A program made the position numbers and the translations under genes. The notes below the pieces were generated by a model. The model ran no database searches. It was not told the DNA's origin and worked only from the letters and a program-made list of their open reading frames with translations. Below are positions 42,894-52,113 of a stretch of DNA of 64,000 nt, one piece after another. This DNA is from JAZDFC01 sp043808235 (GTDB lineage: Bacteria; Bacteroidota; Ignavibacteria; Ignavibacteriales; Melioribacteraceae), in assembly GCA_043808235.1 (NCBI GenBank), contig JAZDFC010000110.1, forward strand, positions 62,001-126,000. The letters run 5' to 3'. Each line of letters opens with the position of its first letter. Positions within the stretch are counted from its first letter, which is position 1.

Positions 42894-43688
42894 ATGGAAG
42901 TACCCGAACCCAATATAAATTATTACGACAGCGATGAAATTGTCGGTGTTATAAATTTTCATCGTGATTTTTACTCGGAGATTCTGAGCAACGAACGCGA
43001 TATTATCGTTTGGCTGCCGCCATCGTATTTAAACAGCCAAAAGCGATTTCCGGTGCTTTACATGAACGACGGACAGAATTTGTTTTTTCCTCATTTGTCC
43101 TACATTGGCTATGATTGGAAAGTTGACGAAACCGCGAGTCAATTAATTTCGGAAGGAAGAATTGAGGAAATAATTATTGTAGGGATCAATAATTCAATCG
43201 ACCGTCTTGATGAATACAATTGGTTTACCGAGAAGGGTCAAAAATATGCGTCGTTTATTATCGATGAACTCAAACCGTTCATTGATGAAACCTATAACAC
43301 ACTTCCGGAGAAAGATAATACGGCAATAATGGGCTCGTCCATGGGAGGATTGAATTCATTTCAACTTGTTTGGAATTACCCGGAAGTATTCGGTAAAGCT
43401 GGGTGTATGTCAAATTCATTTTGGGTAAATAACCAGCAGATATTCATGATGGTAAAAAATAATCATCATAAAATAAAAGATGTAAAACTTTATCTTGACT
43501 GCGGTGAACTGGAAACGTCATTAATTAGTGACAACATTAAAATGTGCAAGTATTTAAAAAAGATTGGCTACAAAAAGGGAAATAATCTTCTTTGTCACTT
43601 TGAAGAAGGCGCTGTTCATTCCGAAGTGGATTGGGCTAAGCGGCTTCATATTCCTTTAACGTTTTTATTTGGAATAAACAATGAATAG
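42894..43688 (+). CDS. Esterase-family alpha/beta hydrolase (Fes/esterase D-like)
   Basis: A 264-residue serine hydrolase, chosen to start at the ATG at 42894 with AGGA five bases upstream (a TTG at 42876 is less likely). Features are RDIIVWLPPSYL, FPVLYMNDGQNLF, the nucleophile elbow MGSSMGGLNSF, LDCGELE, and a C-terminal His in GAVHSEVDW. The family includes enterochelin esterases and feruloyl/acyl esterases; the substrate is undetermined. No signal peptide. It overlaps the next gene by 8 bp. Confidence 0.85.
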   Translation: MEVPEPNINYYDSDEIVGVINFHRDFYSEILSNERDIIVWLPPSYLNSQKRFPVLYMNDGQNLFFPHLSYIGYDWKVDETASQLISEGRIEEIIIVGINNSIDRLDEYNWFTEKGQKYASFIIDELKPFIDETYNTLPEKDNTAIMGSSMGGLNSFQLVWNYPEVFGKAGCMSNSFWVNNQQIFMMVKNNHHKIKDVKLYLDCGELETSLISDNIKMCKYLKKIGYKKGNNLLCHFEEGAVHSEVDWAKRLHIPLTFLFGINNE

Positions 43689-44181
43689 CGCAAAAGAGTG
43701 GATTGAAAAATTAAATTTACTTCCCCACCCCGAAGGAGGATATTTTAAAGAGATTTACAAATCGAAAGAAACAATAGACAATTCCGCGCTGCCTCAAAGA
43801 TATTCCGGCGATAGAAACTTTTACACATCAATCTATTACCTGCTCGAAGGTAAAAATTTTTCTGCATTCCACAGATTGAAATCAGATGAGATTTGGCATT
43901 TTTATAATGGTTCTCCTCTTTTGATTTACTTAATTAGTCCGAATGGAGATTTTCAGGAAATTGTACTTGGGATAAATATTGCTGACGGAGAAGTTCCGCA
44001 ATTTTTAATTCCAGCTGGTTCATGGTTCGCTGCAAAAGTTAGAGATGAAAAATCATTCTCCTTGATTGGATGCAATGTTTCTCCGGGATTCGAATATGCT
44101 GATTTTGAATTGGGTTTAAGAAATGAGTTGGTGGAAAAATTTTCTGATCTCAAAGAAATTATTTTAAAACTAACGAGATAA
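43681..44181 (+). CDS. DUF985 cupin-domain protein
   Basis: A 166-residue cupin of the DUF985 type: LLPHPEGGYFKEIYKS at the N-terminus, SIYYLLEGKNFSAFHRLKSDEIWHFYNG with cupin metal-type residues, then VPAGSWFAAK-like LIPAGSWFAAKV and CNVSPGFEYADFELG. The biochemical role of this family is not established. It overlaps the esterase stop, so the two are translationally coupled. Confidence 0.88.
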   Translation: MNSAKEWIEKLNLLPHPEGGYFKEIYKSKETIDNSALPQRYSGDRNFYTSIYYLLEGKNFSAFHRLKSDEIWHFYNGSPLLIYLISPNGDFQEIVLGINIADGEVPQFLIPAGSWFAAKVRDEKSFSLIGCNVSPGFEYADFELGLRNELVEKFSDLKEIILKLTR

Positions 44182-44190
44182 AAAGCGCTC

Positions 44191-44712
44191 ATGAATCGAG
44201 TAGAAATACAGCAAGGCGACATTACTAAACTAAGTGTAGATGCAATAGTTAATGCCGCTAATACAAGTTTACTTGGCGGAGGCGGAGTGGATGGAGCAAT
44301 TCACCGGGCGGCGGGACCAAAATTACTGGAAGAATGCAGAACTCTACATGGATGTAAAACAGGCGAAGCGAAAATTACAAAAGGATATAACCTTTCGGCA
44401 AAATATGTTATTCATACTCCCGGTCCTGTTTGGCACGGAGGAACAAATAAAGAGGATGAATTACTAAGCAGTTGTTATTTTAATTCATTAAAACTTGCCG
44501 AAGAAAATAATATAAAAACAATTGCATTCCCATCAATCAGCAAAGGTGTTTATGGATTCCCTTTTGAACGCGCTTCAAAAATTGCTGTCGAAACAGTGAT
44601 AAAATTCCTATCTCGAAACGACCTTATTGGTAAAGTAGTTTTTGTCTGCTTTTCTACTAATGATTTCAATAGATTCAGAGAAATTTATAAAAATCTGGTT
44701 GAAAACAATTAG
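44191..44712 (+). CDS. Macrodomain protein (O-acetyl-ADP-ribose deacetylase type)
   Basis: A 173-residue stand-alone macrodomain that binds or hydrolyses ADP-ribose derivatives. Features are QGDITKLSVDAIVNAANTSL, GGGGVDGAIHRAAG (catalytic and ADP-ribose loop), CKTGEAKITKGYNL, VIHTPGPVW, and FPSISKGVYGFPFERA. It is 9 bp downstream of the cupin gene. No partner ADP-ribosyltransferase (for example DarT) is adjacent, so a general deacetylase role is more likely than an antitoxin role. Confidence 0.92.
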   Translation: MNRVEIQQGDITKLSVDAIVNAANTSLLGGGGVDGAIHRAAGPKLLEECRTLHGCKTGEAKITKGYNLSAKYVIHTPGPVWHGGTNKEDELLSSCYFNSLKLAEENNIKTIAFPSISKGVYGFPFERASKIAVETVIKFLSRNDLIGKVVFVCFSTNDFNRFREIYKNLVENN

Positions 44713-44801
44713 TGTTAGACCACCACTATAATTATTTGAGTTTACTTTCGATAATTGATTGCTAAATACATTCAGTATTTTTCTAAAGCAAGGGATTTAT
44801 T

Positions 44802-46229
44802 ATGACGAGTTTTATGAATACAAAATCTTTTCTCAGGTTCTTTTTTATTTTTCTTTTTGTGCCGATAATATTTCACGCGCAAATAGAATCAAATTCGGAT
44901 ACACTCAAATTATCTCTCCCGGAATGTATTGACCTTGCGTTGAAAAACAGCAATTATCGCCCGGCTGCTGAGTATGCAATACAAACTGCTGAATCTCGAA
45001 TTGAGCAAGCCCAATCCGGACATTATCCACAGCTTGATGCCGGATTACTTTACTCGCGGTTCGACCAGGATTTAAATTTTATAATGCCAGGGATGAACAT
45101 GACAATCCCCCAAATTAATCTTGGCGCCATCACACTTGACTTACCACCAATCGCCGTTCCCGAACAAAACGTAAAATTAGCGGATAAGCAAACCATTACT
45201 GCAGATATCAGTTTGACATTGCCTTTATTTACAGGGTGGAAAATCAGTTCGTATATCCAACAAGCAGAAGCAGGACTTGAGGCTGCAAAGCACGACTTAA
45301 GACAGGCAAAAGTAAACATTACATATGAAACTACAAGACTGTACTATGCTGTGGTACTGACAAATAAATTAGTGGAAATTGCTACCGAGGCTCACGAAAG
45401 ACTAAGTACGACTCTCGAAGTGACTAAATCACTTTATGAAAAAGGCTCCGGCAAAGTAACCAAAACCGATTACCTAAAAAACAAGACGATTGTTGAAGCA
45501 GTTGGTTCGTTCGTATTTTCAATTAAGGCACAAAATAAATCAGCGTTAGCTGCGCTTGTAAATGCAATGGGACTCGATTGGAATACCAAAATTGCACTAA
45601 GCAATAATGAAATTCAGTTCAATCATACAATACAATCATTGGAAGAACTTATCGGTACAGTTTACAATTCCAGTCCGCTGTGGGGTAAAGTGGAGGAAGG
45701 ATTAAAAGCATACAATTCCAAAATTGATGAAGCGAAAAGCAATTATTATCCCCAAATAGGATTATTCGGAACATATAAAAGAATTTTTAATAATTACGAT
45801 TATGGAATGGTTACTTTGGATAATAAAAATTTATGGGCAGTCGGAATCGGGATGCAGATTTCATTGTTTGACGGATTCCGAACCTCGGCAAAAGTTGACG
45901 AAGCAAAAGCAAATTATCTAAAACTTATAGAAGAAAAAGAATTGTTGAAAAAAGGATTGGCCCTTCAGCTCCAGGATTTGTACAACAAACTTGAAGCAGC
46001 AATCGAAAGAGAAAAATCACTTAAAGCCGCGATGGAAACTTCGACGGAAAACAGAGATTTAACTGAACGGGCATATTTTAATGATCTTATGGAAATGCAA
46101 GATCTGATTCAGGCGCAGATTACCGAATCGATTATGAAGGCGCAATATCAGTATGTATTATATGAGTATGTTGAAATCGAAGCAAAAATTCAGAATGTTT
46201 TAGGTAAAGAATTCCCAACACAAAATTAA
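44802..46229 (+). CDS. TolC-family outer membrane efflux protein
   Basis: A 475-residue TolC-like protein with a signal peptide (FFIFLFVPIIFHAQ). The family pattern appears as paired repeats: LSLPECIDLALKNSNYRPAA near the mature start, LPLFTGWKISSYIQQAEAGLEAAKHDL, and VGIGMQISLFDGFRTSAKVDEAKANY, with long helical spans. It should form a trimeric outer membrane channel. No membrane fusion protein or pump lies beside it; instead it heads an operon with periplasmic binding proteins and kinases. Confidence 0.9.
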   Translation: MTSFMNTKSFLRFFFIFLFVPIIFHAQIESNSDTLKLSLPECIDLALKNSNYRPAAEYAIQTAESRIEQAQSGHYPQLDAGLLYSRFDQDLNFIMPGMNMTIPQINLGAITLDLPPIAVPEQNVKLADKQTITADISLTLPLFTGWKISSYIQQAEAGLEAAKHDLRQAKVNITYETTRLYYAVVLTNKLVEIATEAHERLSTTLEVTKSLYEKGSGKVTKTDYLKNKTIVEAVGSFVFSIKAQNKSALAALVNAMGLDWNTKIALSNNEIQFNHTIQSLEELIGTVYNSSPLWGKVEEGLKAYNSKIDEAKSNYYPQIGLFGTYKRIFNNYDYGMVTLDNKNLWAVGIGMQISLFDGFRTSAKVDEAKANYLKLIEEKELLKKGLALQLQDLYNKLEAAIEREKSLKAAMETSTENRDLTERAYFNDLMEMQDLIQAQITESIMKAQYQYVLYEYVEIEAKIQNVLGKEFPTQN

Positions 46230-46239
46230 CCTGATGTAA

Positions 46240-47175
46240 ATGCAGAGAATGCTGAATAAAAATATAATTCTTTTTGCAATTGTTGGTAATGTTTTGCTTG
46301 GATATGTAATCTCAGCGCAGAGCCATAATACGGGAGAGCCGCATATAAATTACAGTATAGGTTTTTATAAAAGCATTTTGAGCGGAATAAAAGTGGAGGA
46401 TGCAAAGGCTGTAACAAAGTTATTGACAAACGAATTTATGGATGAAACCAATGTAAATGCAAGCTCGGAATCGATAATAATAAACGGGAACTATGAAGCC
46501 GAACGGCTATTAGAAAAACATCAACTTGATATAATCGTAATACCCGCAATTGATTTTTTACAATTGAAATCATCCGAACCGGTTGAGCCTGCTTTCGTAG
46601 CGCTTTCGGATTTCAAACCCGGTCACGAGTTTTTGATTTTATGTTCAAAGAAAGACAAAATAAAATCACTTTCTGATCTTAAAGGGAAAAAATTGTTATT
46701 TAATTCAAAGTATGGAATTGATACGCCGATGATGTGGCTTGAGAATAAATTGCTCGAAAATAATTTTGAAACTCCGGACAAGTTCTTTGCATCCATCACT
46801 TATGAAGAAAATCCTTCGCAAACAATACTACCGCTTTTTTTCGGGAAAGCATCGGTATGCGTTGTTACAAAAGCTGTTTATTCAACAATGGTAGAATTAA
46901 ATCCTCAGCTTGGGAAAGATTTGGAAATACTTCATTCGTCACCAATATATTTATACGGTATGCTTTGCATCTGGTCCAAAATCGACGACCGGGGAATACG
47001 GGGTAAAATTGAAAAAAATATCGGGAACCTGGAATACACTGCTCATGGCAAAAATCTGTTAACATTATTTAAAATAAGCCGGTTGGTTCCCTTCGAAGAA
47101 AATTATCTTGATAGCCTTCAAGACCTTATTGCAAAAAACAAAAAATTGAAAAGTAATTACAAGAGAAAGAAATAA
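46240..47175 (+). CDS. PhnD-like periplasmic binding protein
   Basis: A 311-residue exported solute-binding protein of the phosphate/phosphite/phosphonate (PhnD) family. It has a signal sequence (IILFAIVGNVLLGYVISAQ). Residues 30-110 have the family's alpha/beta pattern ending LEKHQLDIIVIPAIDFL. LSDLKGKKLLFNSKYGIDTPMMWLENKLL is the hinge/ligand region, and SQTILPLFFGKASVCVVTK follows. It starts 10 bp after tolC. No ABC permease or ATPase is present, so a sensing role with the downstream kinase is more likely than uptake. Confidence 0.82.
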   Translation: MQRMLNKNIILFAIVGNVLLGYVISAQSHNTGEPHINYSIGFYKSILSGIKVEDAKAVTKLLTNEFMDETNVNASSESIIINGNYEAERLLEKHQLDIIVIPAIDFLQLKSSEPVEPAFVALSDFKPGHEFLILCSKKDKIKSLSDLKGKKLLFNSKYGIDTPMMWLENKLLENNFETPDKFFASITYEENPSQTILPLFFGKASVCVVTKAVYSTMVELNPQLGKDLEILHSSPIYLYGMLCIWSKIDDRGIRGKIEKNIGNLEYTAHGKNLLTLFKISRLVPFEENYLDSLQDLIAKNKKLKSNYKRKK

Positions 47176-47179
47176 ATAT

Positions 47180-48104
47180 ATGGCGGTCATTACTACAAAA
47201 CGTGTTTTATTCATCAGCTTTATTTGCTGTTATTTCTTTATCTTTAATTTGAGCCGGAATAATGCGATACAGAATCAAATAAAACTTTTTAAGATGGGCT
47301 ACAGCAAGAATATATTTCAGGATATCGATCCAAGAGATGGGAATGCCGCCATTTACACATATGCCGAAATATTCCGAAAAAAAAATAAAGAAAGAAAGAA
47401 ATCTTGAAGTCAATTTCGAATCATATGTTTACAGCTCATCTGATGAAATAGCCGAGGCTTTGAAAAGAAAACAGGTTGATTTTATCGGACTCGGTATAAA
47501 TGAATATTTTTCACTTAAAAATCGATTCGATCTTATGCCGTGTTTAGCTTCAACAACTGACGATGGAATATTCAACAACTACATTCTAATAGTTAGTAAA
47601 ACCTCAGGGGGAAAAGAGTTAAAATCATTAAAAGGAAAAACTTTGGCTCTACCTTCAGTTAATTCGCATCCCTTGATGAAAATTTGGTTGTCAAATTTAC
47701 TTCATCAAAAGGGATTGCCTGCCCAGGAAAAATTTTTCAAAAAAATTAATTCGTATGATAAAGAAGCAAATACGGTTCATTCAGTATTTTTCAAAAATAA
47801 CGACTGCGCAATTGTCAGGCTTGAATCATTTAATACTCTATGTGAATTAAATCCTCAGTTGGAAAAATCACTAGAAATAATAGAAATGTCGCCAAAACTT
47901 TTACTATCCATGACTTGCTACACAAAAGGAGCCGATCAAGAATTAATTGATATCTTACTAAAAGAATCCCAAAAGCTTCATCATTCAACTGAAGGAAAAC
48001 AGATCCTAAGCGTTTTTAAGATTGAGAAGGTATCGGAAATTCATGAAGATGACTTATTAACTTCAAAACAAATGTTTGATTATTATTATAAAAATATCAA
48101 GTAA
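47180..48104 (+). pseudogene. Second PhnD-like binding protein, frameshifted at an A9 tract
   Basis: A signal peptide and N-terminal part (from the ATG at 47180) end prematurely at 47407 in one frame. The remaining 240 residues or so continue in the next frame to 48104. The break falls at nine consecutive A at 47377-47385; reading eight A restores a continuous protein of about 308 residues that aligns throughout with the upstream PhnD-like paralogue (QVDFIGLGINEYFSL matches QLDIIVIPAIDFLQL; LKSLKGKTLALPSV matches LSDLKGKKLLFNSK). It could be an assembly indel, a true pseudogene, or a gene rescued by slippage. It starts 4 bp after the paralogue. Confidence 0.75.
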
Positions 48105-48139
48105 GGGGAAATGCAAATAATAAATGGAAGCGGATATTT

Positions 48140-50179
48140 ATGAGCCTTACTGAAAGAATAAAAAAAGATTTATTCGGCGAGATAAAGACACTGTCAAGCA
48201 GAATAGCCTGGAAAGCCGCTTTTCTTTCATGGCTCCTTATCGTGATAACAATTATATTATTTGTTGTATTTACTCTCCCTTATATTAAAAGTTCGGCTGT
48301 CGAAAGAATGCAAAACGAGGCGGCCGATATAACCACATCTATTATTCACGCTAATGCATCGGCTTTAATTACAGAAGAATACAGTTATGTTGTAGATCAT
48401 TGTTTTAATCTCGTTAGAGAAAGCAATTCAATTCTATACGTTGTTATTGTGAGAAATAACGGATTCTCATTAATCCATTATAAAGATAAATGGGAAATAG
48501 ATTCTCTCGACCATACTACCGTTCAGGAATTCATTCAGCCCGAAGGTCAAATAAAAATCAGCCCTTTACTTGGCAAGGAAGTTTTTCACAAATCCCATAA
48601 TTTTATTTATTCTGGAATAGATTGGGGTTGGATTCATGTTGGTTTGTCATTGGAGAACTACAATAAAAGTAATTCGGAAACGACTTTGCGAATTACATGG
48701 CTAACGATTATACTTTCGATAATTGGATTTATATTTTCTATATTTTTCGCGCGTACATTAACCAAACCAATTACAATCTTAGATCGCGCTGCCCGTAAAA
48801 TCGCCAGCGGCAATTTAGAAGTAAAAGCAGAAATTTATACCGGCGACGAACTGGAGAGCCTGGCAAATTCATTTAACACTATGGCCGAGGCTGTAAGAAT
48901 TTCACATACTGAATTAGAAGCGCGTGTTTTAGATCGGACTGTTGATCTCGCCAAAGCAAATGAATCTCTCATTTCAGAAGTACAATATAGAAAAGCAGCC
49001 GAAAAGTCACTGCACGAATACAATATTAAAGTCAATACTTTCAGGAATATTTACAAAGGATTGATTGAAGCAAAGACAACAAAGGAAATATTAATCAGCA
49101 CTGTGAATCAGTTGCACGGAATACTTATTAATTTCGATTTGTGTAGCATTTTTCTTTTTAGTAATGAGAATAATATGGCAAAGTATTACGAAGTAAAGTT
49201 CACAGGTAATGAGTTTGAATTTGAGATACAGAATATTCCCCTGGTAAATTTTCAATTCCATAATAATTCATCGCAGAATGAATTTCACATTGTTCATGAT
49301 TTAGCTGCTGTGAAAGACAAATCAGAAATAGAAAGGCATATTCTGAGAAAAGGATTTAAATCATGTATTAACAGTTCTTTGATGTTTCGTGGCGAACTTA
49401 TCGGTGAATTGAATTTATCATCCCGGAATGCCAGCTCCTTTTCAGATCACGATAAAGAGATAATGGTTGAATTACGGCATCCTCTTTCGATGGCAATTTC
49501 GCAATTAATACTACAAGAAGATTTAAAAAAACAGGCGGATGTTTTACAAAGCTCATTAAAGGAAAAAGAAATTCTATTAAAAGAAATTCACCACCGGGTA
49601 AAAAATAATCTTCAAATAATTTCCAGTTTGTTGTACCTGCAATCGAGTAAAGCAGAAAACATAAGCTTTATAAACCAGTTAACAGATAGCCAGAATAGAG
49701 TTAAAACTATGGCTCTGATTCACGAAAAACTTTACCAGTCCCGTAACTTATCGAAAATTAATTTTGCCGATTATATTAAGAATCTTTCTTCATATATTTT
49801 CACCAGCTTTAAAGAATTTTCCAATCAGTATGATATTGAATACGAATTGGAAAACATGGACCTTACTATCGACACAGCTGTTCCATTAGGGTTAATCATA
49901 AATGAGTTATTATCGAATATTGTCAAATATGCGTTTCCGGGTTACGACAAAACAGATACTGATAATAAAGTAAAAATAAGTCTTAAAAAGTCCGAACACG
50001 ATAAAACATTACTTATTATTAGCGATAATGGTATTGGATTACCGGAAAACTTTGATATAGAGAAAAGTAATTCTCTTGGTCTAATGATAGTTAGTAATCT
50101 TGTGCGGCAAATAGCGGGCAAATTGTGGGTGCAGCCGAGAAATTATACTGAGTTTAAAATAGAATTTACGAATAACTGA
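48140..50179 (+). CDS. Membrane sensor histidine kinase (HAMP-GAF-HisKA_2)
   Basis: A 679-residue kinase. TM1 is at about 28-50, a periplasmic sensor domain at about 51-180, TM2 at about 184-206, then HAMP (KPITILDRAARKIASGNLEV), a coiled-coil, and a GAF-like domain (about 300-450). The phosphoacceptor region EIHHRVKNNLQIISSLLYL carries His484/His485 and is of the HisKA_2 type. The ATPase lobe has LIINELLSNIVKYAF (N box), ISDNGIGLPENF (G1) and SLGLMIVSNLV (G2). Its position directly after two PhnD-like proteins suggests that they present ligand to its periplasmic domain. The next gene, 6 bp on, holds a receiver domain that is the likely phosphate acceptor. Confidence 0.92.
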   Translation: MSLTERIKKDLFGEIKTLSSRIAWKAAFLSWLLIVITIILFVVFTLPYIKSSAVERMQNEAADITTSIIHANASALITEEYSYVVDHCFNLVRESNSILYVVIVRNNGFSLIHYKDKWEIDSLDHTTVQEFIQPEGQIKISPLLGKEVFHKSHNFIYSGIDWGWIHVGLSLENYNKSNSETTLRITWLTIILSIIGFIFSIFFARTLTKPITILDRAARKIASGNLEVKAEIYTGDELESLANSFNTMAEAVRISHTELEARVLDRTVDLAKANESLISEVQYRKAAEKSLHEYNIKVNTFRNIYKGLIEAKTTKEILISTVNQLHGILINFDLCSIFLFSNENNMAKYYEVKFTGNEFEFEIQNIPLVNFQFHNNSSQNEFHIVHDLAAVKDKSEIERHILRKGFKSCINSSLMFRGELIGELNLSSRNASSFSDHDKEIMVELRHPLSMAISQLILQEDLKKQADVLQSSLKEKEILLKEIHHRVKNNLQIISSLLYLQSSKAENISFINQLTDSQNRVKTMALIHEKLYQSRNLSKINFADYIKNLSSYIFTSFKEFSNQYDIEYELENMDLTIDTAVPLGLIINELLSNIVKYAFPGYDKTDTDNKVKISLKKSEHDKTLLIISDNGIGLPENFDIEKSNSLGLMIVSNLVRQIAGKLWVQPRNYTEFKIEFTNN

Positions 50180-50185
50180 TTACTT

Positions 50186-52054
50186 ATGTTAAAAGCTAAC
50201 ATTTTTATAGTAGAAGACGAATTAATCGTTTCGATGGAAATCCAACAACGATTGAACATCCTCGGATACGATATAGCCGGAACAGCCTCGTCCGGTGAAG
50301 AAGCCATTGAAAAAATTACAGCCATAAAACCCGACCTTGTATTAATGGATATTATGTTAAAAGGTAAACTTGACGGAATTCAAGTGGCGGAAATAATTCT
50401 TAACGAAGTGGATGTGCCGATTATTTTCCTTACGGCTTTCTCGGAAGAAAATACAATACAGAGAGCAAAAAGTATCCAACCTTATGGATACATTATTAAG
50501 CCCTTTGATGAGCGCGAACTTTATACAAATATCGAGATCACTCTTCATAAGCATGCCTCGAAAAAGGAGTTGAACGAAAAACAGCAATGGTTAAGTACAA
50601 TTCTAAAAAGTATTGGCGATGCTGTTATTGCCACAGATAAAAACGGTATTATTAATTTTATGAATGGTGTGGCCGAAGAGTTAACGGGATATAAATCCGA
50701 AGAAACAGTGGGTAAGCCTTTACATGAAATATTTAAAATACTCGATGATTCAACGCATAAGTTAATTGAAAGTCCTGTGGCAAAAGTTATTGAATCGGGA
50801 AAAATTATCGACTTTACAAACCACAGCTTACTGGTATCTAAGGACGGCGACGAGAAACCAATCCAGAGTTCAGCTGCGCCAATTCTTGACGATTGGGGAA
50901 TAATACAGGGAGTTGTTCTTGTATTTCAAGATATAAGCGAACGCAAGCATATAGAACAAAAATTAAAATTACAAAGCAGCGCTTTAAACGCTGCTTATAA
51001 TGGTGTGATAATTACGACAAAAGATGGTGCAATTGTTTGGTGCAATTCGGCTATAACACGCCTAACCGGTTATGAAGCGGAAGAGTTGATCGGCTCTAAT
51101 CCAAGATTATTAAAGTCCGACAAACATGATGAAATGTTTTATAAGAATATTTGGAAAACAATAAGCGCAGGCAAAGTATGGGAAGGTGAACTAGTAAATA
51201 AGAAAAAAGACGGTACGCTTTATTTTGAAGAAATGACAATCACACCTGTCAAAAATGAGATTGATGAAATAACACATTTTATAGCGATTAAACATGATAT
51301 TTCCGACAGAAAAAAATTTGAGGAAGACTTAATTGAAGCAAAAGACTTTGCCGAAAGATCAAACAGATTAAAATCCGAATTCTTAACACAGCTTTCACAC
51401 GAGATTCGAACTCCGGTTAACAGCATTCTTAGTTTTTCTAATTTACTCAGATCGGAACTAAAAGACAGAATTGAGGAAGATTTAAAATTCAGTTTCGATA
51501 TGATAGACCGGGGAGGAAGAAGATTAATTCGTACTATCGATTTGATTCTCGATATGTCTGCTGTGCATACTGGCGCTTACGTCCCAAGTTTTGAAAAATT
51601 AAAATTATCCACCGATATAATTGAGCCCATTCTAAAAGAATTACTGATCCATATTAAAAGCAAGGGACTAAAATTAACATTTGACAATAGACTAGACAAT
51701 ATCCAAAGGATTTATGCTGATAAGTATTCTACTACTCAAATATTTTCTAATCTTTTAGACAATGCTATTAAATACACAGAACAGGGTGAAATAAAAGTAA
51801 GCACAATGGTTAATGCGGATGGATATATTTGTGCTGCAATTTCAGATACAGGAATTGGAATTAGCGAAGAATATATGAAAGACCTATTCGAACCATTCCG
51901 CCAGGAAGAACAGGGTTACAGCAGAAAATTTGAAGGCAATGGTCTTGGCCTCGCATTAGTAAAGAGTTATTGCCAAATTAATCATGCTCAAATTTCAGTT
52001 GAAAGCAAGAAAAATTTGGGTACAACATTTACACTTTATTTTCCAACGTCGTAA
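50186..52054 (+). CDS. Hybrid response regulator-PAS-PAS-histidine kinase
   Basis: A 622-residue soluble protein. The N-terminal receiver has FIVEDELIV (acidic pair), phospho-acceptor Asp55 in PDLVLMDIMLKG, and FLTAFSEE and IIKPFDERE. Two PAS domains follow: the first with GDAVIATDKNGIINFMN, the second with NGVIITTKDGAIVWCNSAIT, ending HDISDRKKFEEDL. HisKA has SHEIRTPVNSIL with His405, then HATPase with NLLDNAIKYTEQGE, ISDTGIGISEEY and GNGLGLALVKSY. No DNA-binding output exists, so it probably relays phosphate onward to an unlinked regulator. It ends the operon. Confidence 0.93.
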   Translation: MLKANIFIVEDELIVSMEIQQRLNILGYDIAGTASSGEEAIEKITAIKPDLVLMDIMLKGKLDGIQVAEIILNEVDVPIIFLTAFSEENTIQRAKSIQPYGYIIKPFDERELYTNIEITLHKHASKKELNEKQQWLSTILKSIGDAVIATDKNGIINFMNGVAEELTGYKSEETVGKPLHEIFKILDDSTHKLIESPVAKVIESGKIIDFTNHSLLVSKDGDEKPIQSSAAPILDDWGIIQGVVLVFQDISERKHIEQKLKLQSSALNAAYNGVIITTKDGAIVWCNSAITRLTGYEAEELIGSNPRLLKSDKHDEMFYKNIWKTISAGKVWEGELVNKKKDGTLYFEEMTITPVKNEIDEITHFIAIKHDISDRKKFEEDLIEAKDFAERSNRLKSEFLTQLSHEIRTPVNSILSFSNLLRSELKDRIEEDLKFSFDMIDRGGRRLIRTIDLILDMSAVHTGAYVPSFEKLKLSTDIIEPILKELLIHIKSKGLKLTFDNRLDNIQRIYADKYSTTQIFSNLLDNAIKYTEQGEIKVSTMVNADGYICAAISDTGIGISEEYMKDLFEPFRQEEQGYSRKFEGNGLGLALVKSYCQINHAQISVESKKNLGTTFTLYFPTS

Positions 52055-52057
52055 AAA

Positions 52058-52088
52058 AAACCGGAATCGATTCATCGTATTCCGGTTT
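52058..52088. terminator. Terminator between kinase operon and GH3 gene
   Basis: AAACCGGAAT and ATTCCGGTTT (52058-52067 and 52079-52088) form a 10-bp stem with an 11-nt loop, just after the plus-strand stop and 25 bp from the convergent GH3 stop. The flanking A-run gives a U-tract on the minus strand; it probably serves both genes. Confidence 0.75.
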
Positions 52089-52113
52089 CAATAATACTTT
52101 CTGTTTTGTGATT

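Noticed and set aside
44191..44712. Macrodomain protein as DarG antitoxin
   Set aside because: No DarT-like ADP-ribosyltransferase is adjacent; neighbours are a cupin and tolC.
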